This document shows, one piece after another, positions 9,051 to 17,491 of a DNA stretch of 62,675 bases. The DNA is taken from positions 1-62,675 of the forward strand of contig CAISWQ010000118.1 of assembly GCA_903889245.1 (NCBI GenBank), in the 5' to 3' direction. The position numbers and the translations under genes are program-made. The notes under the pieces were generated by a model. The model did no database searches. It was not told where the DNA came from and saw only the letters and a list, made by a program, of their open reading frames with translations. Source of the stretch: an uncultured Lentisphaerota bacterium. Lineage in GTDB: Bacteria > Verrucomicrobiota > Kiritimatiellia > CAIQIC01. Positions within the stretch are counted from its first letter, which is position 1. Every line of letters starts with the position of its first letter.

Positions 9051-10250
9051 ATGAACAGGGTTGTCCGTGGTGGTATCGCGGTCGTACTGGCGGTAGCGGT
9101 TCTCGCACCGGTGGCGCAGGGCGCGGGGTTCGGCCTCTATGAGGGTAGCGCGCGCGGCAATGCGTTGGGCGGAACGTTGACGGCGCGCGCCGATGATCCC
9201 TCGGCGCTCTTCTATAATCCGGCCGGCATCACACAACTGCCGGGCGACCAGTTCATGGTGGGCGTCACGCTCATCCGGCCGCAGACCGATGTGACGATCG
9301 GCGGCGTGAAGACCAGCACGGAGCAGAACTGGTGGTATCCGCCGCACGCCTACTACACGCACGGCTTCAACGACACGCTGTGGGCAGGCATGGGCATCTA
9401 TTCGCGCTTCGGGCTCGGCACGGAGTTCCCCTCCACGTGGCCGGGCCGCTACAACAGCTATGAGGCGAAAATCCAGAGCCTGACGCTCAATCCGAACCTG
9501 GCCTACAAACTCTCCGACAAGCTCTCGGTCGCGGCCGGCTTTGATGCGGTCTGGTTCGACATGAATCTCAAGCGCATGGCGTTGGTGGGTGGAGCGGATG
9601 TGCCTGTCGAGATGAAGGGCGACGCCTGGGGTTATGGGTTCAACCTCGCGGCCCGCTATGCACTCTCCGAGACTGTGGCCATCGGCGCCACCTATGTCAG
9701 CAAGGTCAAGGAGGACATCAGCGGTACGGCGACGGCGGGCGCGGCCAGTACCGGCGCGTCCGGCGGCATCGAGTTGCCGCAGGAAGGAACGGTCGCCTTG
9801 GCGTTCAAGCCGATGGATAAACTTTCCGTCGAAGTCGGCGTCACGGTCACCGGTTGGAAATCCTACGACACCTTGAACGTGAAGTTCGACAATCCGGCGA
9901 TCCTGGGACCGGAAGTCACCTCCGCCAAAGACTGGAACAACGCCTTTCGTTATCAGGCGGGTGTGGAATACGAGGCGACCCGCGCGCTCGTGTTGCGCGC
10001 CGGTTATGTCTATGACGAGGAGCCGATCCCGCTCCAGACCGCCGATTACCTCGTGCCAGGCAACGACCGTCATCTGTTCAGCGCGGGCTTCGGCTACCGC
10101 TGGCAGAGCTGGGTGCTGGACCTCTCCTACACCTACCTGATGATCCTGGATCGCCACATCCCGGCGCGGCCGGCGGAAGGCGTCTTCGAGTCCGATTTCA
10201 GCGGCGGCAACGCGCACATGCTCGGCATCAGCTTGAGCACGAAGCTCTGA
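9051..10250 (+). CDS. OmpP1/FadL family outer membrane transporter
   Basis: 399 residues. A signal peptide (residues 1 to about 27, VLAVAVLAPVAQG) is followed by the family signature GFGLYEGSARGNALGG and ADDPSALFYNPAGITQLPGD, the N-terminal plug region of FadL. The rest is alternating amphipathic strand, giving a 14-strand barrel in this family, and it ends SLSTKL. FadL proteins import long-chain fatty acids or other hydrophobic compounds such as aromatics. The start is the ATG at 9051 with an AGAAAGGA ribosome site; longer open frames through the palindrome array are not real. Confidence 0.92.
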   Translation: MNRVVRGGIAVVLAVAVLAPVAQGAGFGLYEGSARGNALGGTLTARADDPSALFYNPAGITQLPGDQFMVGVTLIRPQTDVTIGGVKTSTEQNWWYPPHAYYTHGFNDTLWAGMGIYSRFGLGTEFPSTWPGRYNSYEAKIQSLTLNPNLAYKLSDKLSVAAGFDAVWFDMNLKRMALVGGADVPVEMKGDAWGYGFNLAARYALSETVAIGATYVSKVKEDISGTATAGAASTGASGGIELPQEGTVALAFKPMDKLSVEVGVTVTGWKSYDTLNVKFDNPAILGPEVTSAKDWNNAFRYQAGVEYEATRALVLRAGYVYDEEPIPLQTADYLVPGNDRHLFSAGFGYRWQSWVLDLSYTYLMILDRHIPARPAEGVFESDFSGGNAHMLGISLSTKL

Positions 10251-10274
10251 CCTGAAAATCAGGAGTTGATGGTG

Positions 10275-10307
10275 GAAGCCCGGCTTGGCAGCCGGGCTTC
10301 TGTTCTT
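10275..10307 (+). terminator. Intrinsic terminator after the FadL-like gene
   Basis: Perfect 10-bp stem GAAGCCCGGC / GCCGGGCTTC (10275-10284 and 10291-10300) with a 6-base loop, followed by TGTTCTT. It lies 25 bases after the stop codon. Confidence 0.75.
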
Positions 10308-10323
10308 GTATGGTCTGCCCGCG

Positions 10324-11085
10324 ATGTTGCCCCGAAATCCAGAGGCGTGGCTGGCGGAAGTTTTCTGCTCGGTGCAAGGCGAAGGCCCGTTGGCCGGCGT
10401 GCGGCAGGTGTTCGTCCGCTTCGCCGGCTGCCACCGCCGCTGCCGCTTCTGCGATACGTCGGCGGCCCTGCTGACGCGGCCCAAAACCTGGATGCTCGAA
10501 ACCGCGACCGGTCGCGATCGGCATGAGACAAATCCCGTGGCAGGGGAGCGGCTGGTGAAAATTTTGTCGGCGTTGTCCGGCGGTCCCTTCCACTCTATCG
10601 CGCTCACCGGCGGGGAGCCGTTGCTGCAAGCGGAATTCCTGCAAGCGGCCTTGCCCCGTCTGCGCCGCGTTGGATGGAAAATTTATTTGGAAACCGCCGG
10701 CGACCGCTGGCGCGAGCTTCAACAGATCCTGCCGCATCTGGATTACATCGCCATGGACATCAAGCTGCCGGGCGTCACCGGACAGCCGGGCTCTTGGCAG
10801 GCACACCGGAAATTTCTGGAGGTGGCGACGGCCTCGCGCGCCTCAACGTTCGTCAAAATCGTCGCCAGCCACGCCACGGTGGCTGCCCAACTCCGCCGCG
10901 CCGCGCGGTTGGTGGCTGCTGTTGCGCCGCTGATGCCGGTGATCCTGCAACCGGCGACGCCGCACGCCGGCGTGTGCGCGCCTACCGCGCCGCAGCTCTG
11001 GCGCTGGCAACAACTCATGCTGGCTGCTGGACTTCGTGATGTCCGTGTGCTACCGCAGATGCACGTGGCGATGAAGCTACGCTGA
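10324..11085 (+). CDS. queE: 7-carboxy-7-deazaguanine synthase (radical SAM)
   Basis: 253 residues. The N-terminal EVFCSVQGEGPLAGVRQVFVR is the QueE signature, followed by the radical-SAM cluster motif CHRRCRFC (C36, C40, C43; CX3CX2C) and the SAM-binding TGGEPLLQ. QueE converts 6-carboxy-tetrahydropterin to 7-carboxy-7-deazaguanine in the pathway to preQ0/preQ1 and queuosine. It is followed by queC and queD. I chose the ATG at 10324; an earlier in-frame ATG lies inside the terminator hairpin. Confidence 0.93.
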   Translation: MLPRNPEAWLAEVFCSVQGEGPLAGVRQVFVRFAGCHRRCRFCDTSAALLTRPKTWMLETATGRDRHETNPVAGERLVKILSALSGGPFHSIALTGGEPLLQAEFLQAALPRLRRVGWKIYLETAGDRWRELQQILPHLDYIAMDIKLPGVTGQPGSWQAHRKFLEVATASRASTFVKIVASHATVAAQLRRAARLVAAVAPLMPVILQPATPHAGVCAPTAPQLWRWQQLMLAAGLRDVRVLPQMHVAMKLR

Positions 11086-11210
11086 TGGCTGATGGGAAAG
11101 GGCTGATGACCTATACACGATCGGTTGGAGTAGTGGAGTATGGGAGTATTGGGAAGAACCAGCCGGGGCACGCCTTCTTTCCATGACTCCACCACTCCAG
11201 TACTCCAGTT
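11086..11210. repeat. Foldback element with GATGG-like and GGAGTA-like words
   Basis: Starts right after the queE stop. First come degenerate GCTGATGG words (11086-11110), then GGAGTAGTGGAGTATGGGAG (from about 11126). The complementary arm is ACTCCACCACTCCAGTACTC (11188-11207). The GGAGTA family recurs at 44761-44925, where the right arm is also preceded by a TTTCC/CCATG stretch. Confidence 0.7.
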
Positions 11211-11238
11211 CGCCAGACTCGATAGGGGTGTTGATTCC

Positions 11239-11937
11239 ATGACTACGCCCGGACGCAAAGCCGTGGTGCTCTTGAGCGGCGGCGTGGATTCGACCACGAC
11301 GCTGCACATCGCGAAGAGCGAGGGGTTTGAAGTTTATGCGTTGAGCTTTCGCTACGGCCAGCGGCATGTGCATGAACTCGACTGCGCCGCATGTGTCGCC
11401 CGCGCCGCCGGCGTCGTGCGGCACGAGGTGCTGGACGTGAACCTGCGCGCGTTCGGCGGCTCGGCGCTGACCGCGGACATCGCCGTGCCCAAGCACCGTG
11501 ACCTCGCCACCATCGGGGCCGACATTCCGCCGACCTATGTGCCGGCGCGCAACACGGTCTTCCTCGCGCTGGCGCTGGCGTGGGCCGAGGCGCTGGGTGT
11601 GGCGGATATTTTCATCGGCGTCAACGCGCTCGATTATTCCGGCTACCCGGATTGCCGGCCGGAGTTCATCGCCGCGTTTGAGCACCTCGCCAACCTTGCG
11701 ACCAAGGCGGGCGTCGAGGGTCAGGCGCGTTTCCGCATCCACACGCCGCTGATCCACCTGACCAAGGCGCAGATCATCCGCAAGGGGCTCGACCTTGGCG
11801 TGGATTTTGGCCTGACGAGTAGTTGCTATGATCCGCGACCCGACGGCAGTCCCTGCGGCGAATGCGACTCCTGCGAGTTGCGCCTGCAAGGGTTTGCCGA
11901 CCTCGGCCTGCACGATCCGCTGGAGAAGCGTCCGTGA
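11239..11937 (+). CDS. queC: 7-cyano-7-deazaguanine (preQ0) synthase
   Basis: 232 residues. The PP-loop ATPase motif SGGVDS is at residues 13-18, and the C-terminus has the zinc-binding cysteines SSCYDP...[27 protein letters not shown] and [16 protein letters not shown] are QueC family signatures. The enzyme turns 7-carboxy-7-deazaguanine into preQ0 using ammonia and ATP. The ATG at 11239 follows an AGGGGTG ribosome site and a foldback element that separates it from queE. Confidence 0.96.
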   Translation: MTTPGRKAVVLLSGGVDSTTTLHIAKSEGFEVYALSFRYGQRHVHELDCAACVARAAGVVRHEVLDVNLRAFGGSALTADIAVPKHRDLATIGADIPPTYVPARNTVFLALALAWAEALGVADIFIGVNALDYSGYPDCRPEFIAAFEHLANLATKAGVEGQARFRIHTPLIHLTKAQIIRKGLDLGVDFGLTSSCYDPRPDGSPCGECDSCELRLQGFADLGLHDPLEKRP

Positions 11938-11960
11938 AATCTGTGGAGGAAAAGGACAAC

Positions 11961-12320
11961 ATGGAAATTTTCAAAATCGTTCACTTCGAGGCGGCGCACT
12001 GGCTGCCGTTTGTGCCCGCGACGCATCCGTGCCGCCGCATGCACGGCCACGGCTACAAGTTGGAGATTCACGTCACCGGCCCGCTGGACCCGCAGCAGGG
12101 GTGGGTCATGGATTTCGGCGATATCCGCCAGGCGCTGCAGCCGCTTCTGGAACAACTTGACCATCGCTGCCTGAACGACATCGCCGGTTTGGAGAATCCG
12201 ACGAGCGAAAATCTCGCGCGCTGGATCTGGCAGCGGCTCAAACCCGTGCTGCCGCAGCTCTGCCGGCTGGTCATCCGCGAAACGGAAACCAGCGGCTGCG
12301 TGTACGACGGCCGCGCTTAG
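11961..12320 (+). CDS. queD: 6-carboxy-5,6,7,8-tetrahydropterin synthase
   Basis: 119 residues, the size of bacterial QueD. Zinc ligands H13, H28 and H30 (FEAAHW, MHGHGY), catalytic Cys24 (HPCRRMHGHGY) and the later LDHRCLND and ETETSG motifs are all present. It makes carboxytetrahydropterin from dihydroneopterin triphosphate. The ribosome site GGAGGAAAAGGA is very strong. Its stop codon overlaps that of the convergent queF. Confidence 0.95.
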   Translation: MEIFKIVHFEAAHWLPFVPATHPCRRMHGHGYKLEIHVTGPLDPQQGWVMDFGDIRQALQPLLEQLDHRCLNDIAGLENPTSENLARWIWQRLKPVLPQLCRLVIRETETSGCVYDGRA

Positions 12321-12730
12321 GTGGGGAAACTCGCCGTGACGCGGATGGCGATGCCGCCGCGCGGCGAGAAATCGCCGGTGACGGTGGCGCGGCGCGGCTG
12401 GCAGGCGCGCACCACGGCGTCGAGAATCTCGTTCACAATCGTCTCTGCGAATGCGCCGTGGTTGCGGTAGCTGAAGAGGTGGAGCTTGAGCGACTTGCTT
12501 TCCACGCAAAATTTATCCGGCACATAGTCCAGCACAATGTGACCAAAATCCGGCTGGCCGGTCACCGGGCAGATCGAGGTGAATTCCGGGCAATCGAAAC
12601 GGATCACGTAGTCGCGCTTCGGTTCCGGGTTGGGGAAAACTTCCAGCCGCGCCGCGGCCGGCGTCGTCGGATACGGCTGCCGGCTGCGCCCCAGCAGCGT
12701 CAAACCGCGAAATTCTTTTTTCTTTTTCAT
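12317..12730 (-). CDS. queF: NADPH-dependent preQ0 reductase (short QueF type)
   Basis: 137 residues, the unimodular short form. Catalytic Cys54 and Asp61 sit in EFTSICPVTGQPDFG, and the substrate-binding ESKSLKLHLFSYRNHG is intact. It reduces preQ0 to preQ1. The TAA stop (12317-12319, minus strand) overlaps the queD TAG (12318-12320), so the two convergent genes share no intergenic DNA. With queE, queC and queD this gives a preQ1 route from dihydroneopterin triphosphate; folE, tgt and later queuosine genes are not in the window. Confidence 0.96.
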   Translation of the reverse strand: MKKKKEFRGLTLLGRSRQPYPTTPAAARLEVFPNPEPKRDYVIRFDCPEFTSICPVTGQPDFGHIVLDYVPDKFCVESKSLKLHLFSYRNHGAFAETIVNEILDAVVRACQPRRATVTGDFSPRGGIAIRVTASFPT

Positions 12731-12790
12731 AGCGGCTCCGGCGGAGAGATAGCAGACCGGCGACGCAACGTCAGGCGGAATCTTCCTTGT

Positions 12791-14005
12791 TCAGCCCTCC
12801 TGCACCGGCTCCAGCCGCGGGTTCGCGCGGAACCAGCGGCCAACCTTGGCGCAGGGCCGGCCATCCTTGAGGACGATGTCGGCGGTAAAGTCGAAACAGC
12901 CTTGGAGCAGATAGCTGCCGACGCCGTAGGCCTCCACCGGCGCGCCGGCCTGCTCGAAAAGCGCGACCTTCTCCGGCGTGAAGCCGCCGGAGACGATGAT
13001 CTTCACGTGTTGGAAATTTTCGCGGTCGAGCGCTGCGCGCAGCTTGAACGCCATCTGCGGCACGACGCCCGTCGGCTTGAAATCGCCCATCGCGTCCACG
13101 ACCGACTTGTCCACCAGGTTTTCCGAGGTGTCCAGCCGCACGCCCCACAACTTCTGGCCGAGCGCGCGGGCGCACTGGAGCGAGGTCGCCACGCAATCAT
13201 TCTCGAAGTCCACCAGCGCCACGAGCCGGACCTCGGGATAGGTCTCGCCGAAAATCTGCACCGCCTGCACGCTATCGCCGCCGACCGCGGCGATCAGCGC
13301 ATGTGGCACCGTGCCGGAAGCCGCCGCGCCCCACCACTCGCCCTGCGCATCGGTGGAGACGCCGGCCGCGCCGCCGATGTGCGCCGCATAACCATCGCCA
13401 CCCTGCACCGCCCAGTGGTCGAAGCGGGCCGGGAAATAGAGCACCGTCTTGCCGCGCGCCGCGCGGCAGATGGCGCGCACGTTTGTCGCCACGCGCGTCC
13501 GCCGCGCCAGCACACCGAGGTAGATCGTCTCCAGGTGCGCGAACAGCGCGTAGTCGCCGGTGATGTGCAACACGCTTTCCCACGGCGCGATCTCGTCGCC
13601 ATCGTGCAGCGCGGAGAGCTGCAACGCCGCAAAGCCGTCCTCCCAGAGCGTGTCCAGTTCCGCCGAGATGTCGAGCCGCTGGCGGACGATATCGAGGTAG
13701 CGCGCGCGGTCGCTCATGTAATGCTCGCGCGCCTGCCGCTTCAGTTCGATGAACCGGTCGAACAGCTTGCAGGCGTGGTCATAGTCGCGCCACCGACCGC
13801 TGGCGAGCTTGAGGATGGCGAGGGCCTCGTCCACGCCGCCGAGCACCGCGTGGTTTTTCTGGAAGACCTGCATCGTCACCTGCGGGTGCAGGCCGTGGCG
13901 CTCCAACGCGATTTTCGAGCGCCAGAAATAGATGTCGCTGCGGTAGCCCCGCCGCAGTTCCTGCACCGGCAGATCGAACAGATGGCTGCGCAAGCGTATT
14001 TTCAT
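12791..14005 (-). CDS. pncB: Nicotinate phosphoribosyltransferase
   Basis: 404 residues. Family features include the N-terminal RRGYRSDIYFWRSK, the mid-region HWAVQGGDGYAAHIGGAAGVSTD, and the phosphate-binding C-terminal part KIIVSGGFTPEKVALFEQAG with VEAYGVGSYLLQG. The enzyme salvages nicotinate to nicotinate mononucleotide for NAD. The start at 14005 has a GGAGCG ribosome site; an in-frame upstream extension is not conserved. Confidence 0.9.
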   Translation of the reverse strand: MKIRLRSHLFDLPVQELRRGYRSDIYFWRSKIALERHGLHPQVTMQVFQKNHAVLGGVDEALAILKLASGRWRDYDHACKLFDRFIELKRQAREHYMSDRARYLDIVRQRLDISAELDTLWEDGFAALQLSALHDGDEIAPWESVLHITGDYALFAHLETIYLGVLARRTRVATNVRAICRAARGKTVLYFPARFDHWAVQGGDGYAAHIGGAAGVSTDAQGEWWGAAASGTVPHALIAAVGGDSVQAVQIFGETYPEVRLVALVDFENDCVATSLQCARALGQKLWGVRLDTSENLVDKSVVDAMGDFKPTGVVPQMAFKLRAALDRENFQHVKIIVSGGFTPEKVALFEQAGAPVEAYGVGSYLLQGCFDFTADIVLKDGRPCAKVGRWFRANPRLEPVQEG

Positions 14006-14067
14006 GGTTCGCTCCACGCCCAGTTTCGCGCCGCCACACAGCGGTGTCAACGCTACGCCCACTCGTG

Positions 14068-14108
14068 GCCCTTGTCACCGGCCATGGGTTTGACGGCGGG
14101 ACAAGGGC
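14068..14108. promoter_or_regulatory. Inverted repeat in a divergent promoter region
   Basis: GCCCTTGTC (14068-14076) and GACAAGGGC (14100-14108) are a perfect 9-bp inverted repeat with centres 32 bp apart. It lies between the divergent pncB and ABC permease genes and ends 18 bases before the permease ATG. It could be an operator for a dimeric regulator or a leader hairpin. Confidence 0.4.
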
Positions 14109-14126
14109 AGGCTACAAAGTGGCGTG

Positions 14127-15833
14127 ATGCGGCGTTCCACAGCTTGGTTGCTCTTCGGCCTGACGGCGGGCGTGCTGTTCGCGCTATTCGTCGTGCCGCT
14201 GGGCGCGGTGCTCAAGGGCGGCGTGTTCGTCGGCGGTCACTTCACACTCCGCTATCTGTTCGAGGTTTTCCAAAATCCCGTCTACGCCGAGGGGTTGTTC
14301 AACAGCGTCTGTATCGCGTTGACGACGACTGCGCTCGCGATGCTGATTGCGATTCCGCTCGCGCTGATTGCCAGCCGCTGGGACTTTCGCGGCGCGCGCC
14401 TCGCCGGCACGCTGTTGCTGGCGCCGCTGGTCCTGCCGCCGTTCGTCGGCGCCATCGGTTTCCAACAGATCTTCGGCGCCTACGGTGTGCTCAATACCGC
14501 GCTCGGCCTCGGCCCGATTGACTGGCTCGGCCGCGCGCAATTCGCCGGCGTCGTCGGCTTGCAGGCGCTCGCGCTCTACCCGATCCTCTACCTCAATGTC
14601 CTCGCGGCGCTGGCGAACATTGACCCCGCGATGGAGGAGGCCGCCGCGAATCTCGGTGCCGGTCCATGGCGGCGGCTGTGGCTCGTCACGCTGCCGTTGG
14701 CCGCGCCCGGCCTGTTTGCCGGCGGTGCGCTGGTCTTCATCTGGAGCTTCACGGAACTGGGCACGCCGCTGATGCTCAATTACACCCGCTGCGCGCCTGT
14801 TCAGATTTTCGACGCGCTCAAGGAAGTCGGCGATAGCCCCTTCCCGCACGCGCTCGTGCTCGTCATGCTGACCGCGAGTGTGCTGCTCTATTCGGGGGCG
14901 CACCATTTCTTCGGCCGCCGCGCGTGGGCGATGCAGGGCAAGGCGACCACCCAGGCCGCGCCGCGCCGGCTCCGCGGCTGGCGCGCCGCGCTCGCGGCCG
15001 CGCCGTTCATCGTCATCATCGCGCTCGCCGTGCTGCCGCACCTCGCCGTCATCCTGACCAGCCTCACGCAGCCGGGCAGTTGGTATCGCAGCGTGCTGCC
15101 GGACGCCCTCACGCTCGACCACTTCCGCGCCGCGCTCGGCAGCGACCTCGCACTCGGCAGTTTGCGCAACAGCGCGAGCTACGCGCTGCTCGCCGTCGTC
15201 GCCAATATCGCCATCGGCATCACCATCGCACTCGTCGTCGTCCGTTCCGACCTGCGCCTGCGTGGCTGGCTCGATAACCTCGCGATGCTGCCGATGGCCG
15301 TGCCCGGCCTCGTCATGGCCTTCGGCTACCTCGCGGTCAGCGCGACGCTTGCCAACCAACCGTGGGTCAAGGAGAGCGAGTTCTGGCGCGCGCTGCTCGA
15401 CGTGCGGACCAACCCCACCCTGTTCCTCGCCATCGCCTACAGCATCCGGCGGCTGCCCTACATGGTGCGCGCCGCGGTCGCCGGCCTGCGCCAGACCTCG
15501 GTCGTATTCGAAGAGGCCGCGGCGAACCTCGGCGCGGGCGCGTGGCAGCGCTTCCGCCGCATCACCTTCCCGCTGATCACCGCCAACCTCGTCGCCGGCG
15601 CGCTGCTGACCTTCGCCTTCAGCATGCTGGAAGTGTCCGACAGCCTGATCCTCGCGCAGCGGCAGGACTTCTATCCCGTGACCAAGGCGATCTACGAATT
15701 GTTCCAGCTCATCGGCACCGGCAAATATCTCGCCGCCGCACTCGGCGTCTGGGCGATGACGCTGCTCGCGCTGGCGCTGGCCGGCAGCAACCGCTTGCTC
15801 GGCAAAAAGCTCGGCGCGCTCTTCCGCGCGTGA
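14127..15833 (+). CDS. ABC transporter permease with two fused permease domains (iron type)
   Basis: About 568 residues with roughly 12 membrane segments in two similar halves, as in FbpB-type permeases for ferric iron (or thiamine/2-aminoethylphosphonate systems). Each half carries the ATPase-contact loop: EEAAANLGAGPWRRLWLVTL and EEAAANLGAGAWQRFRRITF. Neither a binding protein nor an ATPase gene is adjacent, so partners must lie elsewhere. A GTG at 14124 directly precedes the ATG at 14127 and could serve instead. It ends before a convergent repeat-rich region. Confidence 0.88.
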   Translation: MRRSTAWLLFGLTAGVLFALFVVPLGAVLKGGVFVGGHFTLRYLFEVFQNPVYAEGLFNSVCIALTTTALAMLIAIPLALIASRWDFRGARLAGTLLLAPLVLPPFVGAIGFQQIFGAYGVLNTALGLGPIDWLGRAQFAGVVGLQALALYPILYLNVLAALANIDPAMEEAAANLGAGPWRRLWLVTLPLAAPGLFAGGALVFIWSFTELGTPLMLNYTRCAPVQIFDALKEVGDSPFPHALVLVMLTASVLLYSGAHHFFGRRAWAMQGKATTQAAPRRLRGWRAALAAAPFIVIIALAVLPHLAVILTSLTQPGSWYRSVLPDALTLDHFRAALGSDLALGSLRNSASYALLAVVANIAIGITIALVVVRSDLRLRGWLDNLAMLPMAVPGLVMAFGYLAVSATLANQPWVKESEFWRALLDVRTNPTLFLAIAYSIRRLPYMVRAAVAGLRQTSVVFEEAAANLGAGAWQRFRRITFPLITANLVAGALLTFAFSMLEVSDSLILAQRQDFYPVTKAIYELFQLIGTGKYLAAALGVWAMTLLALALAGSNRLLGKKLGALFRA

Positions 15834-15836
15834 GCG

Positions 15837-16013
15837 CGGCGCGACGAGGGGCGGGGGACGAGGGGCGGAGGCCCCTCCAAACGCTGGAAAATTCCGCCGG
15901 ATTTTCCCAAACCGTGGAAATTTTTCTACCGTTTTCCCCAAGGCTCGGAAAAACCTGCGCGCGCTTTTCCAAGGCCTGGAAAATCGGCTGATTTAATTTC
16001 CAATCCCTGGAAG
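15837..16013. repeat. Short GC repeat and phased palindrome array 3 (5 units)
   Basis: Directly after the permease stop comes a GC-rich tandem motif (GACGAGGGGCGGG, about 15843-15868) that folds with GGCCCCTC. Five palindrome units follow with centres at 15882, 15912, 15943, 15974 and 16005 (intervals 30, 31, 31, 31). All five are imperfect, with mismatches mostly in the inner CCAA/TTGG arms. The array sits between convergent genes. Confidence 0.88.
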
Positions 16014-16047
16014 ATCCACCACGTCGGTCACGCGGCCTGCAGCGGCG

Positions 16048-16085
16048 AACGTTAACGTTTTTGAAGGCCGGGTCTCTGACCCGGC
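16048..16085. repeat. 12-bp palindrome and REP-like hairpin
   Basis: AACGTTAACGTT (16048-16059) is a perfect palindrome. Next to it GCCGGGTC TCT GACCCGGC (16067-16085) is a hairpin with 8-bp arms nearly identical to the one at 20323-20341. This suggests a dispersed REP-like family. It lies between convergent genes. Confidence 0.75.
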
Positions 16086-16110
16086 GAGCGTAACCATCAA
16101 AGCAACTATA

Positions 16111-16323
16111 TCACGCGCTTTTCTCGCCGAGTTTCACCTTGCGCCAGAGCAGGAAGGCGAAGGGTGTGAGCAGCGGGCAGAGCAGGAACGCGGCGGCCCA
16201 GAGAATCTTGTCGTGGCGGCCGGGCAGGATGGCGTCCTGCAACGACATCAGGAAGACGAACTGGAGAATCCACAGCACCGCCAGCGCGAGCATCAGAACC
16301 GGCATTGCATAGAACGCGATCAT
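16111..16323 (-). CDS. Small two-helix membrane protein (PLD-nuclease N-terminal-like)
   Basis: 70 residues: a first membrane segment (residues about 4-28), a short polar stretch (QDAILPGRHDKILWA), and a second segment (about 42-60) ending WRKVKLGEKSA. This layout resembles the PLDc_N/DUF2852-type small membrane domain found alone in many bacteria. The GGAAGGAG ribosome site before the ATG at 16323 supports it being real. Function unknown. Confidence 0.7.
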   Translation of the reverse strand: MIAFYAMPVLMLALAVLWILQFVFLMSLQDAILPGRHDKILWAAAFLLCPLLTPFAFLLWRKVKLGEKSA

Positions 16324-16490
16324 AACGGCTCCTTCCGGCCCAGCGGGCCTTGAACACGCTGGCAGTCTAAGGCCGGCGCGCTGGCCGTCAAGCGTTGCTT
16401 GCCATCTTATGACTGATTGCTCACATGCGCCCCAGCTCCCTCGCGCTTGCTTCCGGCGGGCGTTCCGCTATCGTGCCGCCGGAGACCACC

Positions 16491-17177
16491 ATGAGAAAAC
16501 AAATCCTGCTGTTGTCGCTCGCGTTGCTGACCAGCCGCGCGTTCGCCGCCGAGGCGCTGCCGCCGAAGGCCCACCCGGATTCCGCCAGGTGGGAGAACCT
16601 GTTCATGCCGGACCTCTCCGACGCTGTTTTCCCCAAGGGCATCTGGTTCCTGGAGGATGGCGCGATGACCGCGAGCAAGGATGAGGCAATCTGGACGGCG
16701 AAGGACTACGAAAACTTCGCGCTCGATCTCGAATTCAAGTGCGGGCCAGACGCCAACAGCGGCGTGCTGCTCTACGTCAGCGACACCAAGAACTGGATTC
16801 CCAATTCGGTCGAGGTCCAGATTCTTGACGACGCCGGCGCCAAGTGGCAGAAGGCCGACCCGACGTGGAAGTGCGCCGGTATCTTCGGGCGGCTCGCGCC
16901 GGCGAAGTCCGTCGTGAAACCCGCAGGCGAGTGGAACCGCATGACCGTCTGGGCCAAGGGCCAGATGCTCTACGTGATGCTCAACGGCGAACTCCTCACA
17001 CAGTGCGACATGCGCAAGTGGACCGACCCCAAGAAAAATCCCGACGGCAGCGGCATCCCGGCGTGGCTTTCCAAGCCGCTGGCCCAGCTCCCCACCAAGG
17101 GCAAGATTGGCCTGCAGGGCAAGCACGGCGGCGCGCCCATCTACTTCCGCAACGTGAAGATCAAGCAGCTCGACTAA
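16491..17177 (+). CDS. Exported DUF1080 (3-keto-glycoside hydrolase type) protein
   Basis: 228 residues with a signal peptide (about 1-18, LLLSLALLTSRAFA). The body has the concanavalin-like DUF1080 features FALDLEFKCGPDANSGVLLYV, SVEVQILDDAGAKW, PAGEWNRMTVWAKGQMLYVMLNGE and GKIGLQGKHGGAPIYFRNVKI. Characterised relatives act on 3-keto-glycosides made by Gfo/Idh-type oxidoreductases, which are encoded 6 kb further on. The ATG at 16491 has a GGAG ribosome site; an earlier in-frame ATG gives no signal peptide at the N-terminus. Confidence 0.9.
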   Translation: MRKQILLLSLALLTSRAFAAEALPPKAHPDSARWENLFMPDLSDAVFPKGIWFLEDGAMTASKDEAIWTAKDYENFALDLEFKCGPDANSGVLLYVSDTKNWIPNSVEVQILDDAGAKWQKADPTWKCAGIFGRLAPAKSVVKPAGEWNRMTVWAKGQMLYVMLNGELLTQCDMRKWTDPKKNPDGSGIPAWLSKPLAQLPTKGKIGLQGKHGGAPIYFRNVKIKQLD

Positions 17178-17203
17178 GCCGCGCGCGCGGCAGGAGGACG
17201 GCG

Positions 17204-17419
17204 ATGCAAAAGCTCGTGACGGTCTATCTGGATAACAGCGCCTATGCGCAGGGGAAATTGATGGTCGGCAGCTTTGCCGACAAGCACGGACTGGTTGAGG
17301 AGCACCTGCAACAATACTTGGCGGATGGCTGGTCGATCGCACAGGTGCACGGCTTTGGCGGCAACTCCGAGAGCCTGATGGTCCGCGGCTGGATCACGGT
17401 CGTCATCGAGAAGAGATAA
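17204..17419 (+). CDS. Small conserved-looking protein, unknown function
   Basis: 71 residues starting at an ATG with a perfect AGGAGG ribosome site, 26 bases after the DUF1080 gene and before a terminator. The sequence (MQKLVTVYLDNSAYAQGKLM, then VEEHLQQYLADGWSIAQVHG) looks like a small alpha/beta fold, similar in feel to DUF4177-type proteins where a strand-helix segment precedes a 'GW.I..V..FG' stretch. No signal peptide. Likely cotranscribed with the DUF1080 gene. Confidence 0.72.
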   Translation: MQKLVTVYLDNSAYAQGKLMVGSFADKHGLVEEHLQQYLADGWSIAQVHGFGGNSESLMVRGWITVVIEKR

Positions 17420-17439
17420 GACGTCCGCCCAACCAATAA

Positions 17440-17475
17440 AACGGGCGCGGCCTGATGAGCAGCGCCCGTTCTGTT
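17440..17475 (+). terminator. Terminator between convergent genes
   Basis: Stem ACGGGCGC / GCGCCCGT (17441-17448, 17462-17469) with a 13-base loop, followed by TCTGTTTC. It lies after the 71-residue gene and before the convergent HEAT gene. Confidence 0.65.
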
Positions 17476-17491
17476 TCGCCTTGATTGGCGC

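Noticed and set aside
10251-10323. preQ1 riboswitch before queE
   Set aside because: The only structure is a simple 10-bp terminator-like hairpin; no pseudoknot-type C-rich loop and A-rich tail was seen.
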